From positions 1 to 64,000 of the forward strand of contig JBEKEC010000002.1 of NCBI GenBank assembly GCA_050014015.1: a stretch of DNA of 64,000 nucleotides, in the 5' to 3' direction. Each line of letters begins with the position of its first letter. Position 1 is the stretch's first letter. Both the position numbers and the translations under genes were made by a program. Below the pieces are notes generated by a model. It worked only from the letters and a program-made list of their open reading frames with translations, was not told the origin of the DNA and ran no database searches. Shown here in pieces: positions 50,918-59,220 of the stretch. Origin of the DNA: PALSA-1353 sp050014015 (GTDB taxonomy: Bacteria; Planctomycetota; Phycisphaerae; Tepidisphaerales; Tepidisphaeraceae).

Positions 50918-51145
50918 GTGGCCAAATCAGAGCCGATTGAAGTGGAAGCCACCGTTACCACCGCGTTGCCCAACGCCATGTTCAAGCTGCGTCTGGATCA
51001 GGGCGGGCAAACGCGCGAGATTCTGGGGCACGTCTCGGGCAAAATGCGAAAGCATTTCATCCGCATCCTTCCCGGCGACAAGGTCAAGGTGGAGCTTTCC
51101 CCGTACGACCTGACCCGCGGGCGCATCGTCTTCCGGCAGAAGTAG
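50918..51145 (+). CDS. infA: Translation initiation factor IF-1
   Basis: 75 residues from GTG 50918, with GGAG nine bases upstream. IEVEATVTTALPNAMFKLRL, ILGHVSGKMRKHFIRILPGD and VKVELSPYDLTRGRIVFRQK cover the entire OB fold. Start GTG agrees with the family's usual MAK start; longer frames are unlikely. Standalone, without the usual ribosomal-protein neighbours. Confidence 0.97.
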   Translation: MAKSEPIEVEATVTTALPNAMFKLRLDQGGQTREILGHVSGKMRKHFIRILPGDKVKVELSPYDLTRGRIVFRQK

Positions 51146-51164
51146 CGCGCATTCCCTGTTTCGT

Positions 51165-51980
51165 TCAAATTTGCATATCGCGGACCAATTCGGCGTGCGC
51201 GGCGGGGCCGCCCATGACGTAGGGGACCTTGTCGCCGCGATAGCCGGCGAGAGGGAAGGGGAAAATCGCGTTTCCGTTGGGATCGGTGATAATGGCGCCG
51301 GCCTCGATGGCGATGGCGGCGGAGGCGGCGATGTCCCAAAGCTTGCCGTTCAAGGTCACGGCGGCGTGGGCGACGCCGGCGGCGACGTGCACGGCTTCGA
51401 TGGCGGCGGCGCCCAACATGCGGATTTTCCAATTGGTCTGATCGAGCCAGCGCCGGGCGTAAGCGGGCGCTTTGCCGTCGGGGCCGAGGAGATTGCTGGT
51501 GAGCATGAGCATGGCGTTGTCGGCGAGGGGGGTCTTGAGGACGTGGAGGCGGCGGTTTGCGAGCCAGGCTCCGTGTCCGTCGGCGGCGGAGTAAAGCTGA
51601 TCGCGGGTGACGTCGTAAACGACGCCCAGCACCGGCTTGCCGGCATCCAACAGGGCGATGCAGACGGCGAAAATGCCGAGACCGGCGATGAAGTTGTTGG
51701 TCCCGTCGATGGGATCGATGACCCAGTTTCTTCCGGCGGGATTGGAGACGTCAAAGGTGATGGCATCGCCGGCGTCGTTTTCTTCGCCGACGATCCCGTC
51801 ATTGGGGAACCGTCTTCGGAGGCCGGAGACGATGAGGCGTTGGCTGGCGCGGTCGGCGTCGGTGACGGCCTCGTCGTTGCGCTTCAGGAGGCGATCGACT
51901 TTCCCATATTTTCCCAGCACCAGCGTGCCGGCGGCACGGGCCAGTTCGGCGGACAATTGCAGCTCGTCATGGAGGTTCAT
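51165..51980 (-). CDS. Inositol-monophosphatase-family phosphatase
   Basis: 271 residues from ATG 51980. The family motifs are in order: GIVGEEND (metal ligand), WVIDPIDGTNNFIAGLGIFA (DPIDGT) and LWDIAASAAIAIEAGAIITD (WD-x-A-G). It removes phosphate from inositol phosphates, histidinol phosphate or PAP; the substrate cannot be told. Its start overlaps the NUDIX gene end by 14 bp. Confidence 0.92.
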   Translation of the reverse strand: MNLHDELQLSAELARAAGTLVLGKYGKVDRLLKRNDEAVTDADRASQRLIVSGLRRRFPNDGIVGEENDAGDAITFDVSNPAGRNWVIDPIDGTNNFIAGLGIFAVCIALLDAGKPVLGVVYDVTRDQLYSAADGHGAWLANRRLHVLKTPLADNAMLMLTSNLLGPDGKAPAYARRWLDQTNWKIRMLGAAAIEAVHVAAGVAHAAVTLNGKLWDIAASAAIAIEAGAIITDPNGNAIFPFPLAGYRGDKVPYVMGGPAAHAELVRDMQI

Positions 51981-52770
51981 GTCCGCCGAGATTAACCGAG
52001 CGCTGGGCGGCGTCAAACCACGGGGCGCCAAAACGATCGCGGCCCCACAAGAGCATGGCGCCCAGGGCGACGGGCGTCATGGCCGAATCATTCAGCGAGG
52101 ATTCGAGTTTTTTGCGATCCGGCTCGATGGCCAGACAAGCCTCGTGCTCGGATGCGTCGAGCATGCGTTCGATGTCAGCGCGCGTGCGGGAGGATTTGGC
52201 GCTGAAGACCAATTCGGGCTGTCCGATGGAAACGTCCTCGATGACGCCGGCGCACCACATCGACGGGACGTCCGCATCGTCAAAGCGCAATTCCTCGGCA
52301 AGCTCGCGGCGCATTTCGGCGAAGAGGTCGAGGGGATGGATCGGCTCGAGCGATCCGGCAAAGGGATGGACGCGGGAGGGATAATAGGCCAGGGAGGGGC
52401 TTCGCCGACCCAACATCAAAAACCCTTCGGAACTTTCCAGGGCGCAGCTCAAGCCGACGGCATTGGCGAGGGCTTCAGGCCCGTATCGGAAGCCGAGCCA
52501 TGGATTGTGGAGGTTGGTCCCCCAGAAGATTTTGTAAGAGGTGGGGCTTAATTCGAGTAGGAGCTTGTCGGCGGCAACGAGGCGTTCGAGGCGGCACATC
52601 GGCCCGTCAAACAGGTTCAATCCGGGCTGGAGGCGGGCCTCCTGCCAGGCTTGCTCGATCATTCGGTCGATCTCGGCGATGCGAGGCCGGCGATCGCCCA
52701 CCCATTGGACGACAACGTCTGCCGGCGCCCATCGGCCGATGGCTCGAAAACGGACTTTCACGCATATCAC
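51967..52770 (-). CDS. NUDIX-domain hydrolase
   Basis: 267 residues from a GTG at 52770. The Nudix box is recognisable as GSLEPIHPLDLFAEMRRELA then EELRF (R-E-x2-E-E), within an NUDIX fold with a long N-terminal extension. It hydrolyses a nucleotide-linked diphosphate; the substrate is unknown. Both ends overlap neighbours by 4-14 bp, so the kinase, NUDIX and phosphatase genes look translationally coupled. Confidence 0.8.
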   Translation of the reverse strand: MICVKVRFRAIGRWAPADVVVQWVGDRRPRIAEIDRMIEQAWQEARLQPGLNLFDGPMCRLERLVAADKLLLELSPTSYKIFWGTNLHNPWLGFRYGPEALANAVGLSCALESSEGFLMLGRRSPSLAYYPSRVHPFAGSLEPIHPLDLFAEMRRELAEELRFDDADVPSMWCAGVIEDVSIGQPELVFSAKSSRTRADIERMLDASEHEACLAIEPDRKKLESSLNDSAMTPVALGAMLLWGRDRFGAPWFDAAQRSVNLGGHEPP

Positions 52771-54809
52771 CCGAAGACGTTTGAAGCGGGCAGGGTAAAA
52801 GAGAAGGTGGAGCCCTTGCCCAGCTCGCTGGCGACTTCCAGCTTGCCATCCATCAATTCCACGATCCGCCTGGCGATCGCCAATCCCAGACCCGATCCAC
52901 CGGTCTTGGCGCGTTGGGGATTTTTCAATTGGGTAAATTCATCGAAGATCGAGGCCAAGGCGTCGGCGGCGATGCCGATGCCGGTGTCGGTGACGTCAAA
53001 TCGCAGGGTGCGGTCGTCCATCAGGCCGGTTTCAACGCGCACCTCTCCTCGGTGGGTGAATTTGATGGCGTTATCGACGAGGATGCCAAGGACGCGAGAA
53101 AGCTTGGCCTTATCGATGCGAAGGCAGATTTTAGGATCCGGGCTGGTAACGATGAATTCAAGGTTTTTTCGTTGTGCCAGGGGTTGAAACCGGCTGCATT
53201 GTTCTTCGACCCAGGGTCCCAATTCGATTTCGGTTTCGTTGAGTTCGGGGCGGCCCAGGTCCAGGCGCACGAGTTCCAAGGCGTCGCTGACCAGGCTGAC
53301 CAGACTGTTGGAGGTGCGTTCCAACTCGTTGGCGATCTCGGGAATCTCGGCGATTTGGGCGGGATCGCGGGCGGATCTGCGGAGCAGTTCGGCCATGAGA
53401 TTGATGGAGCTGGCGGGGTTGCGGATGTCGTGGCAGACGGCGGTGAGAAAGCGGCTCTTGCGGGAGGAGGCATCGTCGGTCTGGCGTCTGCGGCGATCCA
53501 ACTCTTCCCGCAACGACCGATGGGTGCTGATATCGACGAAAGCGCTGATGGCGCCGGTAATGGCGCCGGAGCGATCGCGGATGGGTGCGGCGTTGCAGAG
53601 GGTGCTCAATATCTCGCCATCGGCCAGGCGCAAATCCAGTTCCATCGCGGCGGTGACTTCGCCGCGCAGGGCCCTGAGCAGTGGGTTCCTGCCCTGAGGG
53701 ATTTCGCCATCGGGACCGATGAGGGTCATTTTGGGCCAGTCCTGGGATTGGGCCTGGACGATTTCGGGGAAGCCGAGCATGGCGGCGGCGGCGGGGTTGC
53801 AGATGAGCCGCGAGGCGCGGGCATCGGTGCGGAGAATGCCGAAGGGAACGGCGTCCACGATGGTTTGCAATTCGCGATGCTCGTCTTCGAGTTGCTCGAC
53901 AAGGGAGGTGGCGGCGATGCTGACGGAGGCCTGGGCGGCCAGGGATTCCACCAGGGAGACGTCGCTTTCGGTCCAACCGCGAGGCTGGGGGCTGTAAACG
54001 ACAAGCGCCCCGACGACGTCGGGGCCGGATATCAGAGGCGCGCCGAGCATCGCATTGAACGATTCTCCCTGACGAATGCGCTCGGGCATGAGCTCCGGGC
54101 GCTGGGACAGCGTCCCCAGGGCGACGGACTTGCGTTGCTCCATGACCAGGCCGGCGAAGCTGCCGGCACGAGGCGCGCTGAGAGTCTGGGGTCCATTTTT
54201 TCCGAAGCCCTGGTGAGCGGTCATCTCGACGTTTTGGCCGCGGGCTTCCCAGAGGGCGGCGGCGGCGGTGGAACCCAACAGAAGTCGGATGGTCTGTGCG
54301 ATGGCGGCGAAAATCTCCTGGCGGCTTTGGCCCACTGTCAGGGAGCGGGAGAGCTTGAGGAGGATTTCCATGGTCTGCTGGCGTTCGAGCAATCCCTCGT
54401 TGCTCATCTTGAGTTCCTGCTCGCGGCGGTGGAGTTCCTGCCCGCGCAAATGGAACGTGGCTTGGCGGCGGATGACCAGGTCGACGATTCCGGCCACGAC
54501 CAGAAGATCGCCCATGAGCAGGAGGAAGTTGAGGATTCGCTGATTTTCCGGCAGCGCGCTGACGTGGACGTTGATGACGAATTTGGTCGCGGCCATGGCC
54601 ACGAAAATCGCGCACATTCCCCAGACGAAGGTGCGGCGGCGGGTCCAGCCGACCAGGACGATGGGCAGGCTGTATCCGATGCCGACGGAGGCATGCTGAA
54701 AGATGACCAGCCGCAGCCAAACCAGCAGCGCCGTCAAAACCGCGCAAAAGAGAATGGATGCCCCCAGGGAGGGCCTGTGCCAATCAGACCGAATTGAAGC
54801 CACGTTCAT
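52767..54809 (-). CDS. Orphan sensor histidine kinase (GAF-PAS-HisKA-HATPase)
   Basis: 680 residues. Three to four membrane helices at 18-115 without a large periplasmic loop, a coiled linker, a GAF domain at about 150-305, a PAS domain at 310-430, HisKA with His460 in AVCHDIRNPASSI, and HATPase_c with DTGIGIAADALASIF and GGSGLGLAIARRI. No receiver or adjacent response regulator. Signal unknown; GAF could bind a small ligand. Confidence 0.93.
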   Translation of the reverse strand: MNVASIRSDWHRPSLGASILFCAVLTALLVWLRLVIFQHASVGIGYSLPIVLVGWTRRRTFVWGMCAIFVAMAATKFVINVHVSALPENQRILNFLLLMGDLLVVAGIVDLVIRRQATFHLRGQELHRREQELKMSNEGLLERQQTMEILLKLSRSLTVGQSRQEIFAAIAQTIRLLLGSTAAAALWEARGQNVEMTAHQGFGKNGPQTLSAPRAGSFAGLVMEQRKSVALGTLSQRPELMPERIRQGESFNAMLGAPLISGPDVVGALVVYSPQPRGWTESDVSLVESLAAQASVSIAATSLVEQLEDEHRELQTIVDAVPFGILRTDARASRLICNPAAAAMLGFPEIVQAQSQDWPKMTLIGPDGEIPQGRNPLLRALRGEVTAAMELDLRLADGEILSTLCNAAPIRDRSGAITGAISAFVDISTHRSLREELDRRRRQTDDASSRKSRFLTAVCHDIRNPASSINLMAELLRRSARDPAQIAEIPEIANELERTSNSLVSLVSDALELVRLDLGRPELNETEIELGPWVEEQCSRFQPLAQRKNLEFIVTSPDPKICLRIDKAKLSRVLGILVDNAIKFTHRGEVRVETGLMDDRTLRFDVTDTGIGIAADALASIFDEFTQLKNPQRAKTGGSGLGLAIARRIVELMDGKLEVASELGKGSTFSFTLPASNVFG

Positions 54810-54890
54810 AACGAGCGCTCGTTGGTGCCGTACTAACTCACCAGAAACAGCCGTGGAGAAATGATCGCCGGCCCATCTCCAGCTCCAATC

Positions 54891-57800
54891 CTACGCATCA
54901 AAATACTTTGCCTGAGGATGATGCACAATAAGCGCATCGGTGGATTGTTCGGGGACGAGCATGAAATTCTCGCTGAGCTGGACGCCGATTGTCTCGGCCT
55001 TGAGCAAATCGAATATCTTGGCGCGGTCCTCAAGGTTGGGGCAGGCGGGGTAACCGAAGCTGTATCGGCTGCCGCGATAGCGCTGATGAAACAGCTCTTC
55101 GATTGAGGAGGCATCCTCGCTGCCGAAACCCAGTTCCTGGCGCACGTATTTATGCCAGAATTCGGCCAGACCCTCGGCCGACTCGACGCCGAAGCCGTGG
55201 AGGAAAAGATAATCCTGATATTTGTCGGCTTGGCGGAGGATTTCGGCGGCATGGGTGGCGTGGTCGCCGACGGTGACCAATTGCAGGGCGAGGACGTCGA
55301 ATTCTCCGGATTGCTTGGATCGGAAGAAATCGGCGATGCACAAGCGCCGGCGAGTGGATTGCCGGGGGAGCGTGAAACGCAAGTGCTCGCGGGGTTGGGC
55401 GCGCGGGGTACGGCTGCCCGGGCGGAATTCGTCCAACCGGTAGACGATCACGTCGTCGCCTTCGGATTGCACGGGGAAATAACCGTAGGCAACCTTCGGC
55501 TGAATCAGCTTCTCCTCAATCGCGCGGCGCTGGAGGGCCTGGAAGACCGGCTCGGCCTTCTCGGCGATCAGGCGGCGATATTCCTCGGGTAACATCCCCT
55601 TTTGCTTGAAGCCCCATTGGCCGGTGAAGACCGCGGTCTTGTTGATGAAAGGATATATTTGGCGCGGAGAGATTTTCTCCACGACGACGGGGCCCCAGAA
55701 GGGCGGATCGGGAATCGGATTGTCGCGGGCCACGGAGGATTCGGCCGGCTCGCCGGCGAGGATGTGGGCGAATTTCTTTTCGCTTTCGGCGCGGAGGGTT
55801 TTGCGGTGCTGGGCGCGGTCGCGCTGGCGGGTGACGGCGGCGGCAATCGTCCCGCGGGAGATTTCGTCCATGGCGTGCAATCCCTCGAAGGCGTCCTTGC
55901 AATAAAGAAGCGGACCGCGATAAAGCTCGGCCAGGGTGTCTTCGGCGTAATCTCGCGTCAGCGCCGCCCCGCCGAGAAGCACCGGAAGCGTCACGCCCTG
56001 CGCGTTCAATTCCTCGAGGTTTTCCTTCATGACGGCGACAGATTTGACGAGCAATCCGCTCATGCCGATGGCGTGCGCGGATTTCTCGCGGGCGGCCTTG
56101 AGAATGTCGTCCAGCGGCTGCTTGATCCCCAGGTTGAAGACCGTGTAGCCGTTGTTGGTCAGGATGATATCGACCAGGTTTTTGCCGATGTCGTGGACGT
56201 CGCCCTTGACGGTTGCCAGGACGATTCGGCCGCGGCTCTGACCGTCGGCCTTTTCCATCAGCGGTTCCAGGTGGGCCACGGCCGCCTTCATGGTCTCGGC
56301 ACTTTGCAGGACGAAGGGAAGCTGCATCTGCCCGGTGCCGAACAACTCCCCCACCACTTTCATCCCCTCCAAGAGGATCGTGTTGATGATGTCCAGCGGG
56401 GGATAGTTCTTGAGCGCATCGTCGAGATGGGCGGTGAGATCGCGCTTCTCGCCGTCGATCACGTGGCGTTTGAGCTTCTCCTCGATGGTGAGGTTGTCCT
56501 GGACGGGCGCCTTGGCGATGTCGGTATCGTCGGGGAACAGGGAAATGAAATGAGTGAGGGGATCGAAGCGGTCGCGGCGGCGATCGTAGATCAAATCCAT
56601 CGCCGCGTTCCACTTTTCATCCTCGATCTTGTTGCGCGGGAGGATTTTGCTGGCGTGGACGATGGCGGCGGTCAGGCCGGCAGCCGTCAATTCGTGCAGA
56701 AATGCGCTGTTGAGAACCACGCGCGCCGCCGGCTTCAGGCCGAAGCTGACGTTGCTCAGGCCGACGACCGTGTGGCAATCGGGTAATTCCTTGCTGATGC
56801 GGCGGGTGCCTTCGATGGTTTCCAGGGCGTTGCGGCGGTCTTCTTCGATTCCGGTGCTGATCGGCAGGACCAGGGGATCGAAGAGGATGTCGGCGTCGGT
56901 CAGGCCGAATTTGGCGACGGCCAGATCGCGGATGCGGCGGGCGATGGAAATTTTGCGGTCGGCGGTGCGGGCCATGGCGTTTTTCTTGTCTTCGTCGATG
57001 GTTCCGGCGACGACGGCGGCGCCGTATTTTTTGGCCAGGGCGCAGATTCGCGCGACGCGCTCCTCGCCGTCCTCGAGGTTCATCGAATTCAGCGCGCAAC
57101 GTCCGCCGGCGAGTTTTAGGCCGGCTTCCATCACGTCGGGATTGGTGCTATCGAGCATGAGGGGAGCGGCCAGGGCGTTGACGTAGCGCGAGACGACCTG
57201 CTTCATGTCGGAGACGCCGTCGCGGCCGACGAAATCGACGCAGACGTCAAGCAGGTGCGAGCCTTCGCGAAGCTCGTCGCGGGCCATGCTGACCAGTGCA
57301 TCCCAGTTCTCCTCCTGCAAGAGTCGTTTGAATTGGCGGCTGCCGTTGGTGTTGGTCCGCTCGGCGACGATGAGATAGCTGGTGTCCTGGCGGAGATCAA
57401 CGGCGCTGATGAGGCTGGAAAGCTGCGGCTTGGAGACCGGCTGGCGCGGTTTGGGCGGACGGAATCCGACGGCTTGGCACAGCAGTTTCAGATGCTCCGC
57501 GGTGGTTCCGCAGCAGCCGCCGACGATGTTTACGCCGAATTCCTCGACGAAGCGCATCACGCCCTTGGTGAAATCGGGCGGAGTCATGGGGAAATGGGCC
57601 TTGCCGTTGACGTACACCGGCAACCCGGCGTTGGGCAAAACGCTGACGAAGCGCGGCCAGGATTGGCAGAGATAACGGACGGTCTCGGTCAGTTCGTATG
57701 GGCCGAAGGCGCAATTCAGACCGAGCACGTCCACTTCATCAAACGGCTGAATGGCGGCGACCAGCGCGGTGGCATCGGAGCCGGTCAACATCTGCCGGCC

Positions 57801-58394
57801 GTTCTGCTGGTCCATCGAAGCCTGGGCCATAATCGGCACGCGGCGGCCGACGGCGGCAAAGGCGCGATTGGCGGCGGCAATCGCACACTTGATGGCCAAC
57901 AGGTCCTGCTGGGTTTCGATCAGCAGCACATCCGCGCCGCCTTCGAGCAAGCCCTGCATTTGCTCGAAGAAGCTTTGCTCCATCTGGTCCCAATTGGTCT
58001 GACCTAAAGAAATGATCTTGGTGCCCGGGCCGATGGAGCCGATGACGTAACGCGGGCGGTCGGGAGTCTCGAAGCGGTCGCAGGCCCGGCGGGCGGTCTG
58101 GGCGGCGAGGCGGTTGATCTCGACGGTGCGATCGGCCAGACCCGCCTCGGCCAGGACGATTCGGCTCCCGCCGAAGGAATTGGTCTCCACGCCGTCGCAG
58201 CCGACGGCTAGAAAGCCCTCGTGAATCTGCTCAATCAGATCGGGCCGGCTGAGGTTGAGGATTTCGCAGCAGTTTTCCTGGCCGCGCCAATCACGCTGAA
58301 GATCGAGCGGGAAAGTCTGGAGCGTGGCCCCCATCGCCCCATCGAGGACGACGACACGCTGGCGAACCAAATCCAAGAACGGCTGACGGGCCAT
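54891..58394 (-). CDS. metH: Cobalamin-dependent methionine synthase
   Basis: 1167 residues from ATG 58394 (GGAG nine bases upstream). All four modules are present in order: homocysteine domain (DGAMGATLQ; Zn ligands in LNCAFGP and GGCCGTTAEH), folate domain (IVAERTNTNGSRQFKRLLQE), B12 domain with base-off His (KGDVHDIGKNLVDIILTNNG), and reactivation domain (KVAYGYFPVQSEGDD; YRGSRYSFGYPACPNLEDR). It makes methionine from homocysteine and methyl-folate. No cobalamin riboswitch is evident upstream. Confidence 0.98.
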   Translation of the reverse strand: MARQPFLDLVRQRVVVLDGAMGATLQTFPLDLQRDWRGQENCCEILNLSRPDLIEQIHEGFLAVGCDGVETNSFGGSRIVLAEAGLADRTVEINRLAAQTARRACDRFETPDRPRYVIGSIGPGTKIISLGQTNWDQMEQSFFEQMQGLLEGGADVLLIETQQDLLAIKCAIAAANRAFAAVGRRVPIMAQASMDQQNGRQMLTGSDATALVAAIQPFDEVDVLGLNCAFGPYELTETVRYLCQSWPRFVSVLPNAGLPVYVNGKAHFPMTPPDFTKGVMRFVEEFGVNIVGGCCGTTAEHLKLLCQAVGFRPPKPRQPVSKPQLSSLISAVDLRQDTSYLIVAERTNTNGSRQFKRLLQEENWDALVSMARDELREGSHLLDVCVDFVGRDGVSDMKQVVSRYVNALAAPLMLDSTNPDVMEAGLKLAGGRCALNSMNLEDGEERVARICALAKKYGAAVVAGTIDEDKKNAMARTADRKISIARRIRDLAVAKFGLTDADILFDPLVLPISTGIEEDRRNALETIEGTRRISKELPDCHTVVGLSNVSFGLKPAARVVLNSAFLHELTAAGLTAAIVHASKILPRNKIEDEKWNAAMDLIYDRRRDRFDPLTHFISLFPDDTDIAKAPVQDNLTIEEKLKRHVIDGEKRDLTAHLDDALKNYPPLDIINTILLEGMKVVGELFGTGQMQLPFVLQSAETMKAAVAHLEPLMEKADGQSRGRIVLATVKGDVHDIGKNLVDIILTNNGYTVFNLGIKQPLDDILKAAREKSAHAIGMSGLLVKSVAVMKENLEELNAQGVTLPVLLGGAALTRDYAEDTLAELYRGPLLYCKDAFEGLHAMDEISRGTIAAAVTRQRDRAQHRKTLRAESEKKFAHILAGEPAESSVARDNPIPDPPFWGPVVVEKISPRQIYPFINKTAVFTGQWGFKQKGMLPEEYRRLIAEKAEPVFQALQRRAIEEKLIQPKVAYGYFPVQSEGDDVIVYRLDEFRPGSRTPRAQPREHLRFTLPRQSTRRRLCIADFFRSKQSGEFDVLALQLVTVGDHATHAAEILRQADKYQDYLFLHGFGVESAEGLAEFWHKYVRQELGFGSEDASSIEELFHQRYRGSRYSFGYPACPNLEDRAKIFDLLKAETIGVQLSENFMLVPEQSTDALIVHHPQAKYFDA

Positions 58395-58533
58395 CGCAAA
58401 TCGCTCCAATGCCAGAGTTTAGGCTGGGAAAGTATAGGGGGGCGGTGGGTAGAGACAAGCAAGCGACGTAGGAGATTGATGCATCGCGGTTGGAAGAAGA
58501 CCCGCACGTACGTGCGGGGCTACGGGGCGGAAT

Positions 58534-58638
58534 TCAGCTTGAAATCGTTTCCTTGTTCGGCGGGATCGTTCCGCATTCGGGGCAGCGGTCGGGGGTGGCG
58601 CGGAGGTCGTAGCCACAATGCTGACAGCGCCGGGGCAT
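58534..58638 (-). CDS. 34-residue zinc-ribbon peptide
   Basis: From ATG 58638: MPRRCQHCGYDLRATPDRCP, then ECGTIPPNKETISS. CxxCGYDLRATPDRCPECG is a widespread planctomycete zinc-ribbon tail. Here it stands alone, with a stop codon two codons upstream of its ATG. Either a small gene or the last piece of a larger decayed gene whose upstream part is at 58647-58880. Confidence 0.5.
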   Translation of the reverse strand: MPRRCQHCGYDLRATPDRCPECGTIPPNKETISS

Positions 58639-58646
58639 GGATCATT

Positions 58647-58880
58647 TCATTCGTCGATGCCGAGACCTAAGAAACACTCAATTCCAACACAGTCGAGCCA
58701 ATGGTAATACTGCCAAGGGGACCACCGGAATCGCCCACATTTTTGCATATACTCGATCTTCCGGATCGTGAACGATCTTGTCCGTTGCGATGTCGATATA
58801 CCCGTTAACAAACCAGTGTTCGTGACTTCCGGCTCGCCATAAGCAAAACAAACAAGCTATTGCTGAACAACTTGTCAGTT
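58647..58880 (-). pseudogene. Decayed coding region upstream of the zinc-ribbon ORF
   Basis: Two minus-strand frames carry protein-like sequence. One reads GSHEHWFVNGYIDIATDKIV, then HDPEDRVYAKMWAIPVVPLA and a stop at 58678. The other, from ATG 58748, reads KCGRFRWSPWQYYHWLDCVG and stops at 58647, eight bases before the zinc-ribbon ATG. Such split coding sense suggests a frameshifted gene that once ran into the zinc ribbon. Too short for certainty. Confidence 0.3.
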
Positions 58881-58944
58881 CGTTTCACATCCATCGGCGG
58901 AGGCGTTTCATTTGGGGGAATTGTACCTCGCTGCAGTCGATCAG

Positions 58945-58994
58945 CCCCACGGCGGCCGCGGAGGCTTCGCCTTCCGCGCCGTGGGCGTTCGGGG
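58945..58994. repeat. Palindromic interspersed element, long form
   Basis: CCCCACGGCGGC, GCGGAGGCTTCGCCTTCCGC, then GCCGTGGGCGTTCGGGG. Same layout as 5507-5557, with GGCTTCGCC at 58963-58971. Confidence 0.88.
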
Positions 58995-59000
58995 GGGGGT

Positions 59001-59105
59001 GTGGCCATGTTTTGTGGCATGGCTGCGGAACCCCCACCCCAACCCTCCCCCTGAGTACAAGGGGAGGGGGGATAAGAGGGGAAGCGTGCCACAAAACACG
59101 GCCAC
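59001..59105. repeat. 20-bp inverted repeat around a C-rich hairpin
   Basis: GTGGCCATGTTTTGTGGCAT at 59001-59020 pairs (18 of 20) with GTGCCACAAAACACGGCCAC at 59086-59105. The 65 bp between hold a second hairpin. Could be a miniature element (MITE-like) but no target duplication was found. Confidence 0.8.
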
Positions 59106-59220
59106 GCCCTTCGGGGAGGGAATCGTGATGGACAAATCCACATTCCCCGCAATTGATGGGCAGGCGTGCCGTCTAATGGCTAGAATGTTGGAATCATTCA
59201 CCCCGAGACGGAGGCTGCGC

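Larger units (their letters stand above)
58395..59220. other. 826-bp gap with repeats and minus-strand remnants
   Basis: The gap holds the two minus-strand small ORFs listed next, a palindromic element at 58945, a C-rich hairpin (CCCTCCCCCTGAGTACAAGG...GGAGGG, 59044-59069) inside a 20-bp inverted repeat, and the leader of the thioredoxin-type gene. Nothing else is supported. Confidence 0.6.

Noticed and set aside
54833..58900. Cobalamin riboswitch near metH
   Set aside because: No B12-box-like sequence is recognisable upstream of 58394.
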